Positions 26,434 through 34,752 of a DNA stretch of 37,569 nucleotides are shown here, piece after piece. The DNA is taken from NCBI RefSeq assembly GCF_006334925.1, contig NZ_VDHJ01000015.1:1-37569 (forward strand), read 5' to 3'. This DNA comes from Corynebacterium tapiri. GTDB taxonomy: Bacteria > Actinomycetota > Actinomycetes > Mycobacteriales > Mycobacteriaceae. Both the position numbers and the translations under genes were made by a program. Each line of letters starts with the position of its first letter. Position 1 is the first letter of the stretch. A model generated the notes under the pieces. That model did no database searches and was not told the DNA's origin. It was given only the letters and a program-made list of their open reading frames with translations.

Positions 26434-27639
26434 ATGCGGAATACCACTGCCGGATTGCCCCGCCTCCTGCGCAGCATGCGTATCAGCGTGCACGTGCTCT
26501 TTGCCCTGCTCATCGTGGTGGGCATGAGCGTGTCCACGATCTCCGGGAGTCTGGGATGGGTGGCCTGCGTAGAAGCTGCGGTGCTCTCGGCGTGGTACTT
26601 GGTGGGCACGGTTCGCCACAACCGGAACACCGATATCTCCGGAGCCCTGCCGTGGGTGTGGTTGCTTGTGCTGCTGGGCTTGTGGGCGCATCTGATCATC
26701 CAGGCCGCCGAATTTGTCTGGCTGCTCTTTCCTCTGGTCTTTGTGATTATGCACGTAGCCCGCGGCTGGCGCGGGGCGCTGATTACCGGCTTCGCGTGGC
26801 TAGCCGCCGTGGTGTTGCCCGTGGTCAGCGGCCAGTGGCCCCTCGCCTTTGGCAGCACGTTCGGACCCGGAGTGGGCAGTGCTGCTGCGGTCGTGGGTTT
26901 CTTGTTTTATCAGGCGCTGCGTGACGACGCCGCTCACCAGCGGGCAGTGGCCGACAAGCTCAGAGAAACTCAGGCCACCCTGGCGGAAACAGAACGGCGC
27001 GCAGGTCGCCTGGCAGAGCGCGAGCACCTGGCCCGGGAGATCCACGACACCCTCGCTCAGGGTTTGAGCTCGATCGTGCTGCTGACCCGCGCAGCGGATA
27101 AGTCACTGGCTGCCGAGGACCTGGCCAAGGCGCGCAACCAGGTGGCTGCCATCGCCGATGCTGCCGGCGAGAACCTCGCCGAGGCACGTCGTTTCGTGGC
27201 CGGGTTGACCTCGCCGGCGCTGGTGGACTCTGTGCCTGACGCGCTGCGCGCGCTAGCTGATTCCCACAACAAGCGCCTCAAAGCACTAGGCAGCTCAACA
27301 GTTGTACAGCTGTACATATCTGGCGAGGAGAACCCTGCCCCCGACTCCGAAGCAGCCGGTGCCACCTTGCGTGTTGTCCAGGAGGCTACCGGGAATGCCT
27401 TGAAACACGCTAACCCCACCCAGGTGGTCATCTCCTACACCCTGTGGCCCGACGCCATCACTGTGGACATCGTCGACGACGGTCACGGGTTCGACCCCCA
27501 GGCCGTGGTGACCAAGCAGGACTCTGGGTACGGGCTCAATGGCCTACGTCGCCGCATTGACGAGCTGGGCGGTACCTTGAGCATTGAGTCCTCGCCCACC
27601 GGCACTGCCATTGCCGCCCGAATCCCCAAGGAGTCCTGA
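26434..27639 (+). CDS. chrS: NarL-type sensor histidine kinase, ChrS-like
   Basis: A 401-residue membrane kinase with about six helices in residues 15-160 and no large external domain, suggesting a signal sensed within the membrane. A coiled linker follows. The HisKA_3 phospho-acceptor is His204 in REIHDTLAQGLSSIV. The ATPase domain has the N-box EATGNALKHA and the G-box DDGHGFDP. TAGGCT eight bases before the ATG indicates a leaderless mRNA. It overlaps the response-regulator gene by one base and is divergent from the ABC exporter, as in haem-sensing ChrS. Confidence 0.82.
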   Translation: MRNTTAGLPRLLRSMRISVHVLFALLIVVGMSVSTISGSLGWVACVEAAVLSAWYLVGTVRHNRNTDISGALPWVWLLVLLGLWAHLIIQAAEFVWLLFPLVFVIMHVARGWRGALITGFAWLAAVVLPVVSGQWPLAFGSTFGPGVGSAAAVVGFLFYQALRDDAAHQRAVADKLRETQATLAETERRAGRLAEREHLAREIHDTLAQGLSSIVLLTRAADKSLAAEDLAKARNQVAAIADAAGENLAEARRFVAGLTSPALVDSVPDALRALADSHNKRLKALGSSTVVQLYISGEENPAPDSEAAGATLRVVQEATGNALKHANPTQVVISYTLWPDAITVDIVDDGHGFDPQAVVTKQDSGYGLNGLRRRIDELGGTLSIESSPTGTAIAARIPKES

Positions 27640-28250
27640 TGATCTCTGTCATGCTGATCGATGACCACCCGGTTGTTCGCGCCGGCCTGCGCGCCATCCT
27701 GGATTCCTTCGAGGACATCACGGTGACCGCCGAGGGCTCCAGCGGGGCAGCAGTGGATGATCTGCCCGCGGACATCGATGTGGTGATCACCGACCTGCAG
27801 ATGCCCGGGGTTGGCGGGGTAGAGGCAACCCGCCGTTTGGCTGCCGCCGGCGGACCGCCCGTGCTGGTGCTGACCACCTTTGATACCCAAGCCGATGTGG
27901 TCGCTGCCCTAGAGGCTGGTGCGCTGGGTTACCTGCTCAAGGATGCTCCGGAGGAGCAGCTTCACGACGCCGTGGTGGCCACCGCTCGCGGGCAACGCAC
28001 GCTGGCACCAGGGGTGGCGGCAACGTTGGCCGAGCGATTGACCCGCCCCCGCGAGGCCCTGAGCGGCCGCGAGATCGAGATTCTGCAGGCTCTGGCCTCG
28101 GGCGCGTCGAACCGAGAATTGGCCAAGCAGCTCTTCATCTCCGAGGCCACCGTGAAGACCCACCTGATTCACGTGTATCAGAAGCTCGGAGTGGATAACC
28201 GCACGGCAGCTGTGTCGGAAGCCCGCCGGCGCAAGCTCATCTCAAGCTGA
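27639..28250 (+). CDS. chrA: NarL/LuxR-type response regulator, ChrA-like
   Basis: A 203-residue response regulator. The receiver has the acidic pocket IDDH (8-9), phosphorylated Asp52 in TDLQMP, and the conserved Lys in YLLKDAP. The C-terminal LuxR helix-turn-helix includes LSGREIEILQAL and ISEATVKTHLIHVYQKLG. Its start overlaps the kinase stop by one base and AAGGAG precedes it. The likely targets are its own operon and the divergent exporter. Confidence 0.85.
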   Translation: MISVMLIDDHPVVRAGLRAILDSFEDITVTAEGSSGAAVDDLPADIDVVITDLQMPGVGGVEATRRLAAAGGPPVLVLTTFDTQADVVAALEAGALGYLLKDAPEEQLHDAVVATARGQRTLAPGVAATLAERLTRPREALSGREIEILQALASGASNRELAKQLFISEATVKTHLIHVYQKLGVDNRTAAVSEARRRKLISS

Positions 28251-28333
28251 GGTACAGGGTTACTGGTCACAAACTGGCCACAGTTGTGTAAAGCCTGTTC
28301 CTTTCAACGCGCAGAGGTCTAGGCTGTATCTTT

Positions 28334-28549
28334 ATGACCCGTCAACTTAGGCATTCACTGGGCGCGATCGCCCTCCTATTAGCAGCGTGCCTCGTCTTCA
28401 CCACCGTGGGGATCGTGCCAGTTGCCGCGTTCATCGTCGCCCTGTTCACCCTCACTGGAGTAGGGGTGGTGCTCTGGATCAGAGACATCTACCTCAGCGA
28501 GCAAAGCGAGCGCGCTCACTTTGACCGGCTGCGCCACAAGCTCCCCTAG
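28334..28549 (+). CDS. Small membrane protein
   Basis: A 71-residue protein with two hydrophobic helices (about 8-28 and 31-50) and a charged C-terminal tail. I recognise no family. TAGGCT ends eight bases before the ATG, which supports a real, leaderless gene. The short inverted repeat AACTG/CAGTT (28272-28285) lies upstream. Its TAG stop overlaps the stop of the convergent sugar kinase gene within CTAG. Confidence 0.55.
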   Translation: MTRQLRHSLGAIALLLAACLVFTTVGIVPVAAFIVALFTLTGVGVVLWIRDIYLSEQSERAHFDRLRHKLP

Positions 28550-30036
28550 ACCAGCTTTTGGTACAGGTGTCCAAACTTTTCTAACGCCCGGTCCATAAAA
28601 CCGCGGGCCTCCTCCCGGGGCTCCACGGCCTCGCCGTGCGGGGCAGGGTGACGCTCGCCGTCCGGGTCTATTACGTCCAGCGCTATGAGCGCCGTGCCTC
28701 GCAGCGTCGCCCGCTTCATGTTGATGGGAACGATCGGGGTAGCTAGGGCGTCGGCAAGCGAGACGAGCCATGCCGGGTGGTCCGTGGTCACCCGGCCCGA
28801 AGCCACCACCCGGCGCGGGGTGGCCCCCGATCGCAGCAGCTCATCCCAGATCCGCCGATAGCTAAGGCTGAGCGCCTCGATCACGCTGCGCCATAGGTCA
28901 ACGGGCTTGGTTGCCGCGGTGATGCCGGTGATCGCGGCCTGAGCGCTACTGGCCCAGCCCGTTGCCCGCTCACCGGAGAAGAACGGCAGGGAGCTCGGGG
29001 TGTTCTCGTTGGGCAGAGCGCGCAGCTGTTCTTCGAGTTCAGCGGCCTCCACCGGGGCAATGGTGTTTTCGAGCCAGGTGATGGCACGCCCGACGTCGTT
29101 AAGCGCGCCCCCTAGAATCCACTGCCGAGCCGAGAGCCGGTAGCACCACAGGCCCGCGGGGATGGTCTCCGGGCAGCGCGGCAGGATCACGCGCATGGCG
29201 CCAGAGGTCGCAGCGGCCACCGCGACGGTGTGAGCGTCTGTGGCTCCGGGCCCCACGTTTGAGGACCAACCATCCGGGATGGCCGGGAACCAGGGGATGC
29301 CCGCGAGGTCGGCAACAGCCTCGGTGGGGTAGAGGGGTTGGTCAGGTTCAACGATGGGCGCGATCACATCAGCGCTGGTGCCCGTCTCCCGAAGAATCTC
29401 GTGGTCCAACTCGCCGGTGCGCGCATCGATGATCCCCGCCCATGCAGCGGAGGACGTAGCTAGGCCCTCGAGCCCGGCGAGTTGCTGGTACACGTACTCG
29501 CCGACCGTGAACACCCGGTGCGCCTTGCCCATGATGTCCGGGTGCTGCTCGTTGAGCCAGGCCAGCCGGGCCGGGTGGTAAGAGGTGTGCAGGCGCACGC
29601 CGGTGCGGGACTGGTAGGCCTGCTCGTCGATGCGGGCGCGCAGACGCTCAACGTGCTTGGCTGAGCGTGAGTCGGCGTAGGTCATCAACGGAGTCAGCGG
29701 ACGGTAGCCCTCATCCACCACCACCAGCGAGGACGCGAAGGAATCCATGGCCACCGCGGCAATCTCCAGGCTCTTGTCCTGGGCAAACTCCGCGATCTTC
29801 TCTATGACCTCGCGACATTCCCGCACCACCTGATCAGCATCCATCGTGGATGCACCATGCTCGTCGGTGGTGAACTCGTGGGCAATGCGCTGCTTCGATC
29901 CCTTGATGGGGCGACCGCAGGCGGAGTACAACCCGCCGCGCGAGGCCGTCGACCCCACGTCCACACCCAGGACGAATGGTGCGCGTGCCTCGTCGAGGGG
30001 GACGGACAGCGTCGGAATCTTCGGGGAAGCAGGCAT
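28546..30036 (-). CDS. FGGY-family carbohydrate kinase
   Basis: A 496-residue sugar kinase of the FGGY/ASKHA fold. The N-terminal phosphate loop is VLGVDVGSTASRGG. The second lobe contains SSNVGPGATDAH and the ATP-binding segments WRSVIEALSLSYRRIWDELL and RVVASGRVTTDHP. It most resembles gluconokinase-type members. No transporter, isomerase or regulator for a sugar is nearby, so the substrate cannot be assigned. No clear ribosome site is seen before the ATG at 30036. Confidence 0.8.
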   Translation of the reverse strand: MPASPKIPTLSVPLDEARAPFVLGVDVGSTASRGGLYSACGRPIKGSKQRIAHEFTTDEHGASTMDADQVVRECREVIEKIAEFAQDKSLEIAAVAMDSFASSLVVVDEGYRPLTPLMTYADSRSAKHVERLRARIDEQAYQSRTGVRLHTSYHPARLAWLNEQHPDIMGKAHRVFTVGEYVYQQLAGLEGLATSSAAWAGIIDARTGELDHEILRETGTSADVIAPIVEPDQPLYPTEAVADLAGIPWFPAIPDGWSSNVGPGATDAHTVAVAAATSGAMRVILPRCPETIPAGLWCYRLSARQWILGGALNDVGRAITWLENTIAPVEAAELEEQLRALPNENTPSSLPFFSGERATGWASSAQAAITGITAATKPVDLWRSVIEALSLSYRRIWDELLRSGATPRRVVASGRVTTDHPAWLVSLADALATPIVPINMKRATLRGTALIALDVIDPDGERHPAPHGEAVEPREEARGFMDRALEKFGHLYQKLV

Positions 30037-30108
30037 GTGTAAGGCACCTTGGCAAGTTGGTCGTACTTTTAGGGGCAGTGTAGCGCGAGCGCTTCGCCCC
30101 CGGCGCGA

Positions 30109-30426
30109 CTACCCATCCAGCGCGATGAGCCCCACTTCCAGCAGAGCGAGTACTCCGATGGCCACCGACATCGCCGCCACGCTCAACACCTTGGGCTCCA
30201 CGACTTCCTGGTCCAGTCCGCGCGCGGTGGACACGTAGCGACGCCGCTGCCCTAGAACGATTGCGCTTGAGGTCACTGCGATGAGCACGACGAGTAGCCA
30301 GATCACCCCAGGGTATTCGCGTGCAAAACGCACATACGTCAGCGACAACACAAGCAGCGCGAGCAGCGTGCGCGTCCAGCTCAGCGCAGTGCGCTCGGGC
30401 TGCAGACCGGGATCTCCGTGAGTCAC
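30109..30426 (-). CDS. DUF202 membrane protein (second of pair)
   Basis: A 105-residue protein with the DUF202 opening QPERTALSWTRTLLALLV and three helices (about 15-35, 39-58 and 79-99). I chose GTG at 30426, because it overlaps the upstream stop codon within GTGA and gives the usual N-terminus; a longer frame adds unrelated residues. Translation is probably coupled to the preceding DUF202 gene. The function is unknown; hetero-oligomers of the two are plausible. Confidence 0.75.
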   Translation of the reverse strand: MTHGDPGLQPERTALSWTRTLLALLVLSLTYVRFAREYPGVIWLLVVLIAVTSSAIVLGQRRRYVSTARGLDQEVVEPKVLSVAAMSVAIGVLALLEVGLIALDG

Positions 30427-30791
30427 CGCAGAATCCCCATCAGCACCACCACCGCACCAATTCCGCATGCCACCACCAGCACCGGCACGATGCCCGGAAC
30501 CGGTAGTGGCCGGCCATCGCGCATGGCCCGCTCGACGCGCACCCAGCGCACCGCGGCACCCAGGGAGATGAGTGCTGCCACGACGGCGATCGCGATGGCT
30601 CCGAGCTTCTGGGTGTGGGCGCTTAACGACGGTATGTCGACAGCCTCTAGCGCCACCGCCCCAGCAAGAAACGCCAGGGCAGTGCGTATCCAGGCCAGGA
30701 AGGTGCGTTCGTTTGCGAGTGTGAATCGCGGGTCTGGCTCTTCACCCTGTGGGAAAACGGTGCGCTGAAGACGAGAACGATCGTGCGCCAT
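30423..30791 (-). CDS. DUF202 (YidH-like) membrane protein (first of pair)
   Basis: A 122-residue protein with the family signature DPRFTLANERTFLAWIRTALAF and three membrane helices. The ATG at 30791 has TAGAGT seven bases upstream on the minus strand, and this hexamer overlaps the -10 of the divergent oxidoreductase gene. The second DUF202 gene overlaps its end. YidH/DUF202 proteins are inner-membrane proteins of unknown role. Confidence 0.8.
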   Translation of the reverse strand: MAHDRSRLQRTVFPQGEEPDPRFTLANERTFLAWIRTALAFLAGAVALEAVDIPSLSAHTQKLGAIAIAVVAALISLGAAVRWVRVERAMRDGRPLPVPGIVPVLVVACGIGAVVVLMGILR

Positions 30792-30798
30792 GACCCAC

Positions 30799-30810
30799 AC
30801 TCTATACAGT
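30799..30810. promoter_or_regulatory. Overlapping divergent -10 elements
   Basis: ACTCTATACAGT contains TAGAGT on the minus strand (30804-30799) and TACAGT (30805-30810) or TATACA (30803-30808) on the plus strand. Each ends seven to nine bases from its start codon. The divergent starts are only 26 bases apart, so both polymerases would compete for the same bases. Confidence 0.55.
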
Positions 30811-30817
30811 GGACACT

Positions 30818-31762
30818 ATGTCTACTCTCTTGCTGGATAGCACTCTCGAACTGGTAAACACCCGCGAAGAGTTCGCCGGTGAAGGGGACTGCCTGGTAGA
30901 GGTGTCCCATTCCTCCCTGAACTTCAAAGACGCGAAGGTCATGCGTGGCGACAAAGACGTTGTGCGCACCCGGCCATTGGTGCCGGGTATCGACGTGGTG
31001 GGGACCCACGAGGGCCAGCTGGTCACCATTAATGGTCATGGCCTCGGCGAGTTCCGCCACGGCGGATACACCGAGCAGGTTCGCGTGAATGCCGATCAGA
31101 TTATTCCCGTTCCTGAGCGCTTCAGCGCCCAGCAGGCCGCAGCGATCGGAACTGCCGGTTACACCGCGGCCTTGTCGGTGGTGGAGATCGCCGAGCACTA
31201 CGCGGACCCAGCTTCTGCCGGTCCCGTGCTGGTCACGGGAGCAACTGGGGGAGTGGGCTCGGTGGCTACCCACCTGCTTTCGCAGCTTGGTTTCGAGGTC
31301 CACGCACTGACCGGTCGTGCCGCGGAGCACGGGGAGTGGCTGCGTGGCTTGGGCGCAGCCGAGATCGTGGACCGGGCCGAATTCGCGGAGGCCGGCAAGC
31401 CCCTGGCCAAGGGCACCTACGCCGCAGTACTCGACGCGGTGGGATCGACTGTGTTGGCCAACGCTTTGGCCCGCGTGCGTTATGGCGGAATCGCCACTGC
31501 CTGCGGGTTGGCTGGTGGGGCTGATCTGCCCGCCACCGTATTGCCCTTCATCCTGCGCGGTGTGCGCTTGGTTGGCATCGACTCGGTGCAGGCTCCGCGC
31601 GAGCAACGCTTGAAGGCGTGGTCGCTGCTGAGCGACACCATCGACCTGCAGGTCCTCGACGGACTCACCGAGGTCGTTCCGCTTGCTCAGGCCCCAAAGG
31701 TGGGCGCTGAGTTGCTGGCGGGCCAGCGCCGCGGGCGCACCGTCATCGACGTGCGCGCTTAG
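30818..31762 (+). CDS. AcuI/YhdH-type zinc-independent NADPH oxidoreductase
   Basis: A 314-residue medium-chain dehydrogenase/reductase. The N-domain has SSLNFKDAKVMRG (catalytic Asn/Lys region) and PLVPGIDVVG. The Rossmann domain has VTGATGGVGSVATHLL. The YhdH/AcuI family reduces acryloyl-CoA or related enoyl and quinone substrates with NADPH. I chose the ATG at 30818 rather than the in-frame GTG three codons earlier because of the -10 spacing. The physiological substrate is unknown. It is convergent with leuS. Confidence 0.85.
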   Translation: MSTLLLDSTLELVNTREEFAGEGDCLVEVSHSSLNFKDAKVMRGDKDVVRTRPLVPGIDVVGTHEGQLVTINGHGLGEFRHGGYTEQVRVNADQIIPVPERFSAQQAAAIGTAGYTAALSVVEIAEHYADPASAGPVLVTGATGGVGSVATHLLSQLGFEVHALTGRAAEHGEWLRGLGAAEIVDRAEFAEAGKPLAKGTYAAVLDAVGSTVLANALARVRYGGIATACGLAGGADLPATVLPFILRGVRLVGIDSVQAPREQRLKAWSLLSDTIDLQVLDGLTEVVPLAQAPKVGAELLAGQRRGRTVIDVRA

Positions 31763-31770
31763 GCGATCTG

Positions 31771-31794
31771 CCTGGTGGTTACTTGACCACCAGG
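31771..31794 (+). terminator. Hairpin terminator of the oxidoreductase gene
   Basis: CCTGGTGGT and ACCACCAGG are perfect 9-bp arms around a 6-base loop, starting 9 bases past the stop. The hairpin spans the final codons of leuS. The T-run is poor (TTG), so efficiency is uncertain. Confidence 0.5.
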
Positions 31795-34607
31795 TTGACC
31801 ATGCGGCCCGGAACGTAGATCTTCTTCACCACGTTCTTGCCCTCGATAAGGGAGGCCACCTTCGCATCAGCCAGGGCCGCCTCCAGCACAGCATCCTGCT
31901 CGGCCTCGGCGGGCACCATGATGCGGGCCTTGACCTTGCCATTGATCTGGACTGGCAGCTCGACCTCGTCGTCGACCAGGTAGGACTCGTCGAACTCTGG
32001 GAAATCCACGAAGGTGATGGTGCCTTCGTGGCCCAGGCGCGACCACAGCTCCTCACCCAGGTGCGGTGCGAGCGGGGCCACCATGATCACCAGTGGTTCC
32101 ACGGCAGCGCGCGGGGTGGCGGAATCCGCGAAGGTCTTGGTCAGGTAGTTGACGTACTCGATGAGCTTGGCCACCACGGTGTTCAGGCGCAGCTCTGCGT
32201 AGTCCTCGCGCACGCCCGCGATGGTGCGGTGCAGCTGCTTGAGAGTGTCGTCGTCCCGCGCCGCATCACTGAGGTTGACCTCGCCGGTGGATTCATCGAC
32301 GGCAAGGCGCCACAGGCGCTGCAGGAAGCGGTGGGATCCCACCACGTCCTTGGTAGCCCAGGGGCGCGAGGTGTCCAGCGGCCCCATGGCCATCTCGTAG
32401 ACGCGCAGGGTGTCGGCACCGAACTCGGCAACCACATCATCGGGAGCGACGGCGTTCTTGAGCGACTTGCCCATCTTGCCGTACTCCTGGTTGACCTTTT
32501 CACCCTGGTAGAAGAACTCACCGTCGATCTCCTCCACGTCCTCGGCCGGCACGTACATGCCGCGGGCATCGGTGTAGGCGTAGGCCTGGATGTAACCCTG
32601 GTTGTACAGGCGTCGGTACGGCTCGGACGAGGTCACATGGCCCAGGTCGAAGAGCACCTTGTGCCAGAAACGCGCGTAGAGCAGGTGCAGCACAGCGTGC
32701 TCCACACCGCCGACGTAGAGGTCCACGCCGCCGCAGTCGTTCTCGTCGCGCGGGCCAGTCCAGTAGGCCTCATTCTCCAGATCGACGAACTTCTCGTCGT
32801 TGGTCGGGTCGACGTAACGCAGTTGGTACCAGGAAGAGCCGGCCCACTGGGGCATGACATTCGCGTCTCGACGGTACTTCTTCAGCCCATCGCCCAGATC
32901 GAGCTCGACGTTGATCCACTCGCTGACCTTGGCCAGCGGCGGCTGGGGCTCGGAGTCGGCATCATCCGGATCGAAAGAGACAGGCTTGTAGTCGTCGACC
33001 TCCGGAAGCTGCACCGGCAGCATGTCTTCGGGCAGGGCGTGGGCGTGGCCGTCCTCGTCGTACACGATGGGGAAGGGCTCACCCCAGTAGCGCTGGCGGG
33101 CGAACAGCCAGTCGCGCAGCTTGTACTGAATCTTCTCGGCGCCGTTGCCGCTGGACTGCAACCACGCGATCATGGCGTCGATGGCCTCTTGCTTGCCCAT
33201 GCCGTTGAGGTCCACGTCCTCGCTGGCGGAGTTAATGTGCGGGGCGTCGCCGGTAAAGGCTTCCTCGCTCACATCTCCGTCGAGCACCGGGGTGATGGTG
33301 ATGCCGAAGGCCTGGGCGAACTCGTAGTCGCGCTCGTCGTGGGCAGGAACGGCCATGACCGCACCCGTGCCGTAGCCGGCCAGGACGTAGTCGGCCGCGA
33401 AGACCGGGACCTGGTCTCCGTTGACCGGGTTGGTGGCGTACGCACCCAGGAACACACCAGTCTTGTCCTTGTTCTCCTGGCGCTCCACATCGCTCTTGGC
33501 GGCGATGTCGCGGCGGTACTGAGCCAGGGCCTCCGTGGGGGAGGCGGAGCCGTAGGTCCAGCGCTGGTCGACCTCAGAGTCGTAGGGCTGGTCGGAGACT
33601 AGGGCATCGGCCAGCTCGGATTCAGGAGCAACAGCCATGAAGGTTGCGCCAAACAGCGTGTCGGCGCGAGTGGTAAACACTGTCACGTCCACGTCGGTAG
33701 CCTTGAACACCACCTCAGCACCGCGGGATCGCCCGATCCAGTTGCGCTGCATGGTCTTGACCTTGTCGGGCCATTCCAGGTTGTCCAAGTCGTCGTTAAG
33801 CCGGTCGGCGTATGCCGTAATCCGCATCATCCATTGCGAGAGCTTCTTGCGGAACACCGGGAAGTTGCCGCGCTCGGAACGTCCGTCCGCGGTGACCTCC
33901 TCGTTGGCCAGGACGGTTCCCAGGCCGGGGCACCAATTGACCATGGAGTTGGACAGGTAGACCAGGCGGAACTCGTCAATCGCGGCAGCCTGCTCAGCGG
34001 TGCTGAGGGAGGAGTAGTCCTTGCCGTCCTTGGTCGTGCGGGCTCCGGACTCTAGCTCGGAGATGAGCTCGGAGATCGGGCGGGCGCGCTGCTGATCCTC
34101 GTCGAACCAGGAGTTGTAGATCTGCAGGAAGATCCACTGCGTCCACCGGTAGAAGTCCTCGTCGGTGGTGGCAAAGGACCGGCGCTCGTCATGGCCCAGC
34201 CCGAGCGAGGAGAGCTGGTGGCGCATGTTGTCGATGTTCTTCATCGTGGTCGTGCGCGGGTGGGTGCCAGTTTGGATGGCGAACTGTTCTGCCGGCAGAC
34301 CAAACGCGTCGTAACCCATGGTGTGCAGAACGTTCTTGCCCAGCATGCGGTTGTAGCGGGCGTACACGTCCGTAGCGATGTAGCTGAGCGGGTGACCCAC
34401 GTGCAGTCCCACGCCAGAGGGGTAGGGGAACATGTCCTGCACAAAGAGCTTGTCCTTGGGCAGGGGAGCGTCCGTGGCTAAGTCCCCCACCGGGTTGGGG
34501 GTGTGGAACGTGCCGTGCTCGCGCCAGTAGCCATTCCACTTGCCCTCGATCTCGCGGGCTAGATCTGCGTTATAGCGATGGGTCGTGTTCTCGCTCGGAT
34601 TCGTCAT
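31779..34607 (-). CDS. leuS: Leucyl-tRNA synthetase
   Basis: A 942-residue class I aminoacyl-tRNA synthetase that charges tRNA-Leu. The HIGH motif is in [15 protein letters not shown] near residue 60, and the KMSKS loop appears as [10 protein letters not shown]. An editing (CP1) domain sits in the first half, and the C-terminal anticodon and LSD domains are complete. The length is normal for actinobacteria. TAGACT lies eight bases before the ATG at 34607, so the message is probably leaderless; I see no T-box. It is convergent with the oxidoreductase gene. Confidence 0.96.
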   Translation of the reverse strand: MTNPSENTTHRYNADLAREIEGKWNGYWREHGTFHTPNPVGDLATDAPLPKDKLFVQDMFPYPSGVGLHVGHPLSYIATDVYARYNRMLGKNVLHTMGYDAFGLPAEQFAIQTGTHPRTTTMKNIDNMRHQLSSLGLGHDERRSFATTDEDFYRWTQWIFLQIYNSWFDEDQQRARPISELISELESGARTTKDGKDYSSLSTAEQAAAIDEFRLVYLSNSMVNWCPGLGTVLANEEVTADGRSERGNFPVFRKKLSQWMMRITAYADRLNDDLDNLEWPDKVKTMQRNWIGRSRGAEVVFKATDVDVTVFTTRADTLFGATFMAVAPESELADALVSDQPYDSEVDQRWTYGSASPTEALAQYRRDIAAKSDVERQENKDKTGVFLGAYATNPVNGDQVPVFAADYVLAGYGTGAVMAVPAHDERDYEFAQAFGITITPVLDGDVSEEAFTGDAPHINSASEDVDLNGMGKQEAIDAMIAWLQSSGNGAEKIQYKLRDWLFARQRYWGEPFPIVYDEDGHAHALPEDMLPVQLPEVDDYKPVSFDPDDADSEPQPPLAKVSEWINVELDLGDGLKKYRRDANVMPQWAGSSWYQLRYVDPTNDEKFVDLENEAYWTGPRDENDCGGVDLYVGGVEHAVLHLLYARFWHKVLFDLGHVTSSEPYRRLYNQGYIQAYAYTDARGMYVPAEDVEEIDGEFFYQGEKVNQEYGKMGKSLKNAVAPDDVVAEFGADTLRVYEMAMGPLDTSRPWATKDVVGSHRFLQRLWRLAVDESTGEVNLSDAARDDDTLKQLHRTIAGVREDYAELRLNTVVAKLIEYVNYLTKTFADSATPRAAVEPLVIMVAPLAPHLGEELWSRLGHEGTITFVDFPEFDESYLVDDEVELPVQINGKVKARIMVPAEAEQDAVLEAALADAKVASLIEGKNVVKKIYVPGRMVNLVVK

Positions 34608-34694
34608 AAGGCCATAGTCTAGTTTGTCCTAGCCACGCGTGGCCCACGGTATCCACAGGTAGCGCGCGAAGCTCGTCGAAAAGCCTTGGAGTGT

Positions 34695-34733
34695 GAAAAA
34701 CCTCCCGCGACCGTCACCCGATCGCAGGAGGTT
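34695..34733 (-). terminator. Terminator of the DAACS symporter gene
   Basis: AACCTCC and GCGA pair with TCGC and GGAGGTT (one internal mismatch, about 11-base loop). On the minus strand this is followed by TTTTT. It lies 20 bases beyond the symporter stop. Confidence 0.8.
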
Positions 34734-34745
34734 TCACGTGAAACA
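34730..34745. other. parS centromere site (ParB-binding)
   Basis: GGTTTCACGTGAAACA matches the bacterial parS consensus TGTTTCACGTGAAACA at 15 of 16 positions, and the central 14 bases form a perfect palindrome. It lies between the symporter stop codon and its terminator, overlapping the terminator arm. ParB would nucleate and spread here to help segregate the origin region. It is the only good match in the window. Confidence 0.82.
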
Positions 34746-34752
34746 TTGCCGC

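Noticed and set aside
26322..26858. N-terminal extension of the HrtB-like permease
   Set aside because: The extension runs through the divergent promoter into the kinase gene and has non-permease composition; the ATG at 26321 has a ribosome site.
28165..28180. parS-like TGATTCACGTGTATCA inside the response regulator
   Set aside because: It has three mismatches to parS and encodes the conserved LuxR recognition region, so chance is enough to explain it.
31683..33602. 639-residue open frame antisense to leuS
   Set aside because: leuS is unmistakable on the other strand. High GC at third codon positions commonly leaves such mirror frames open, and this one has no motif or ribosome site.
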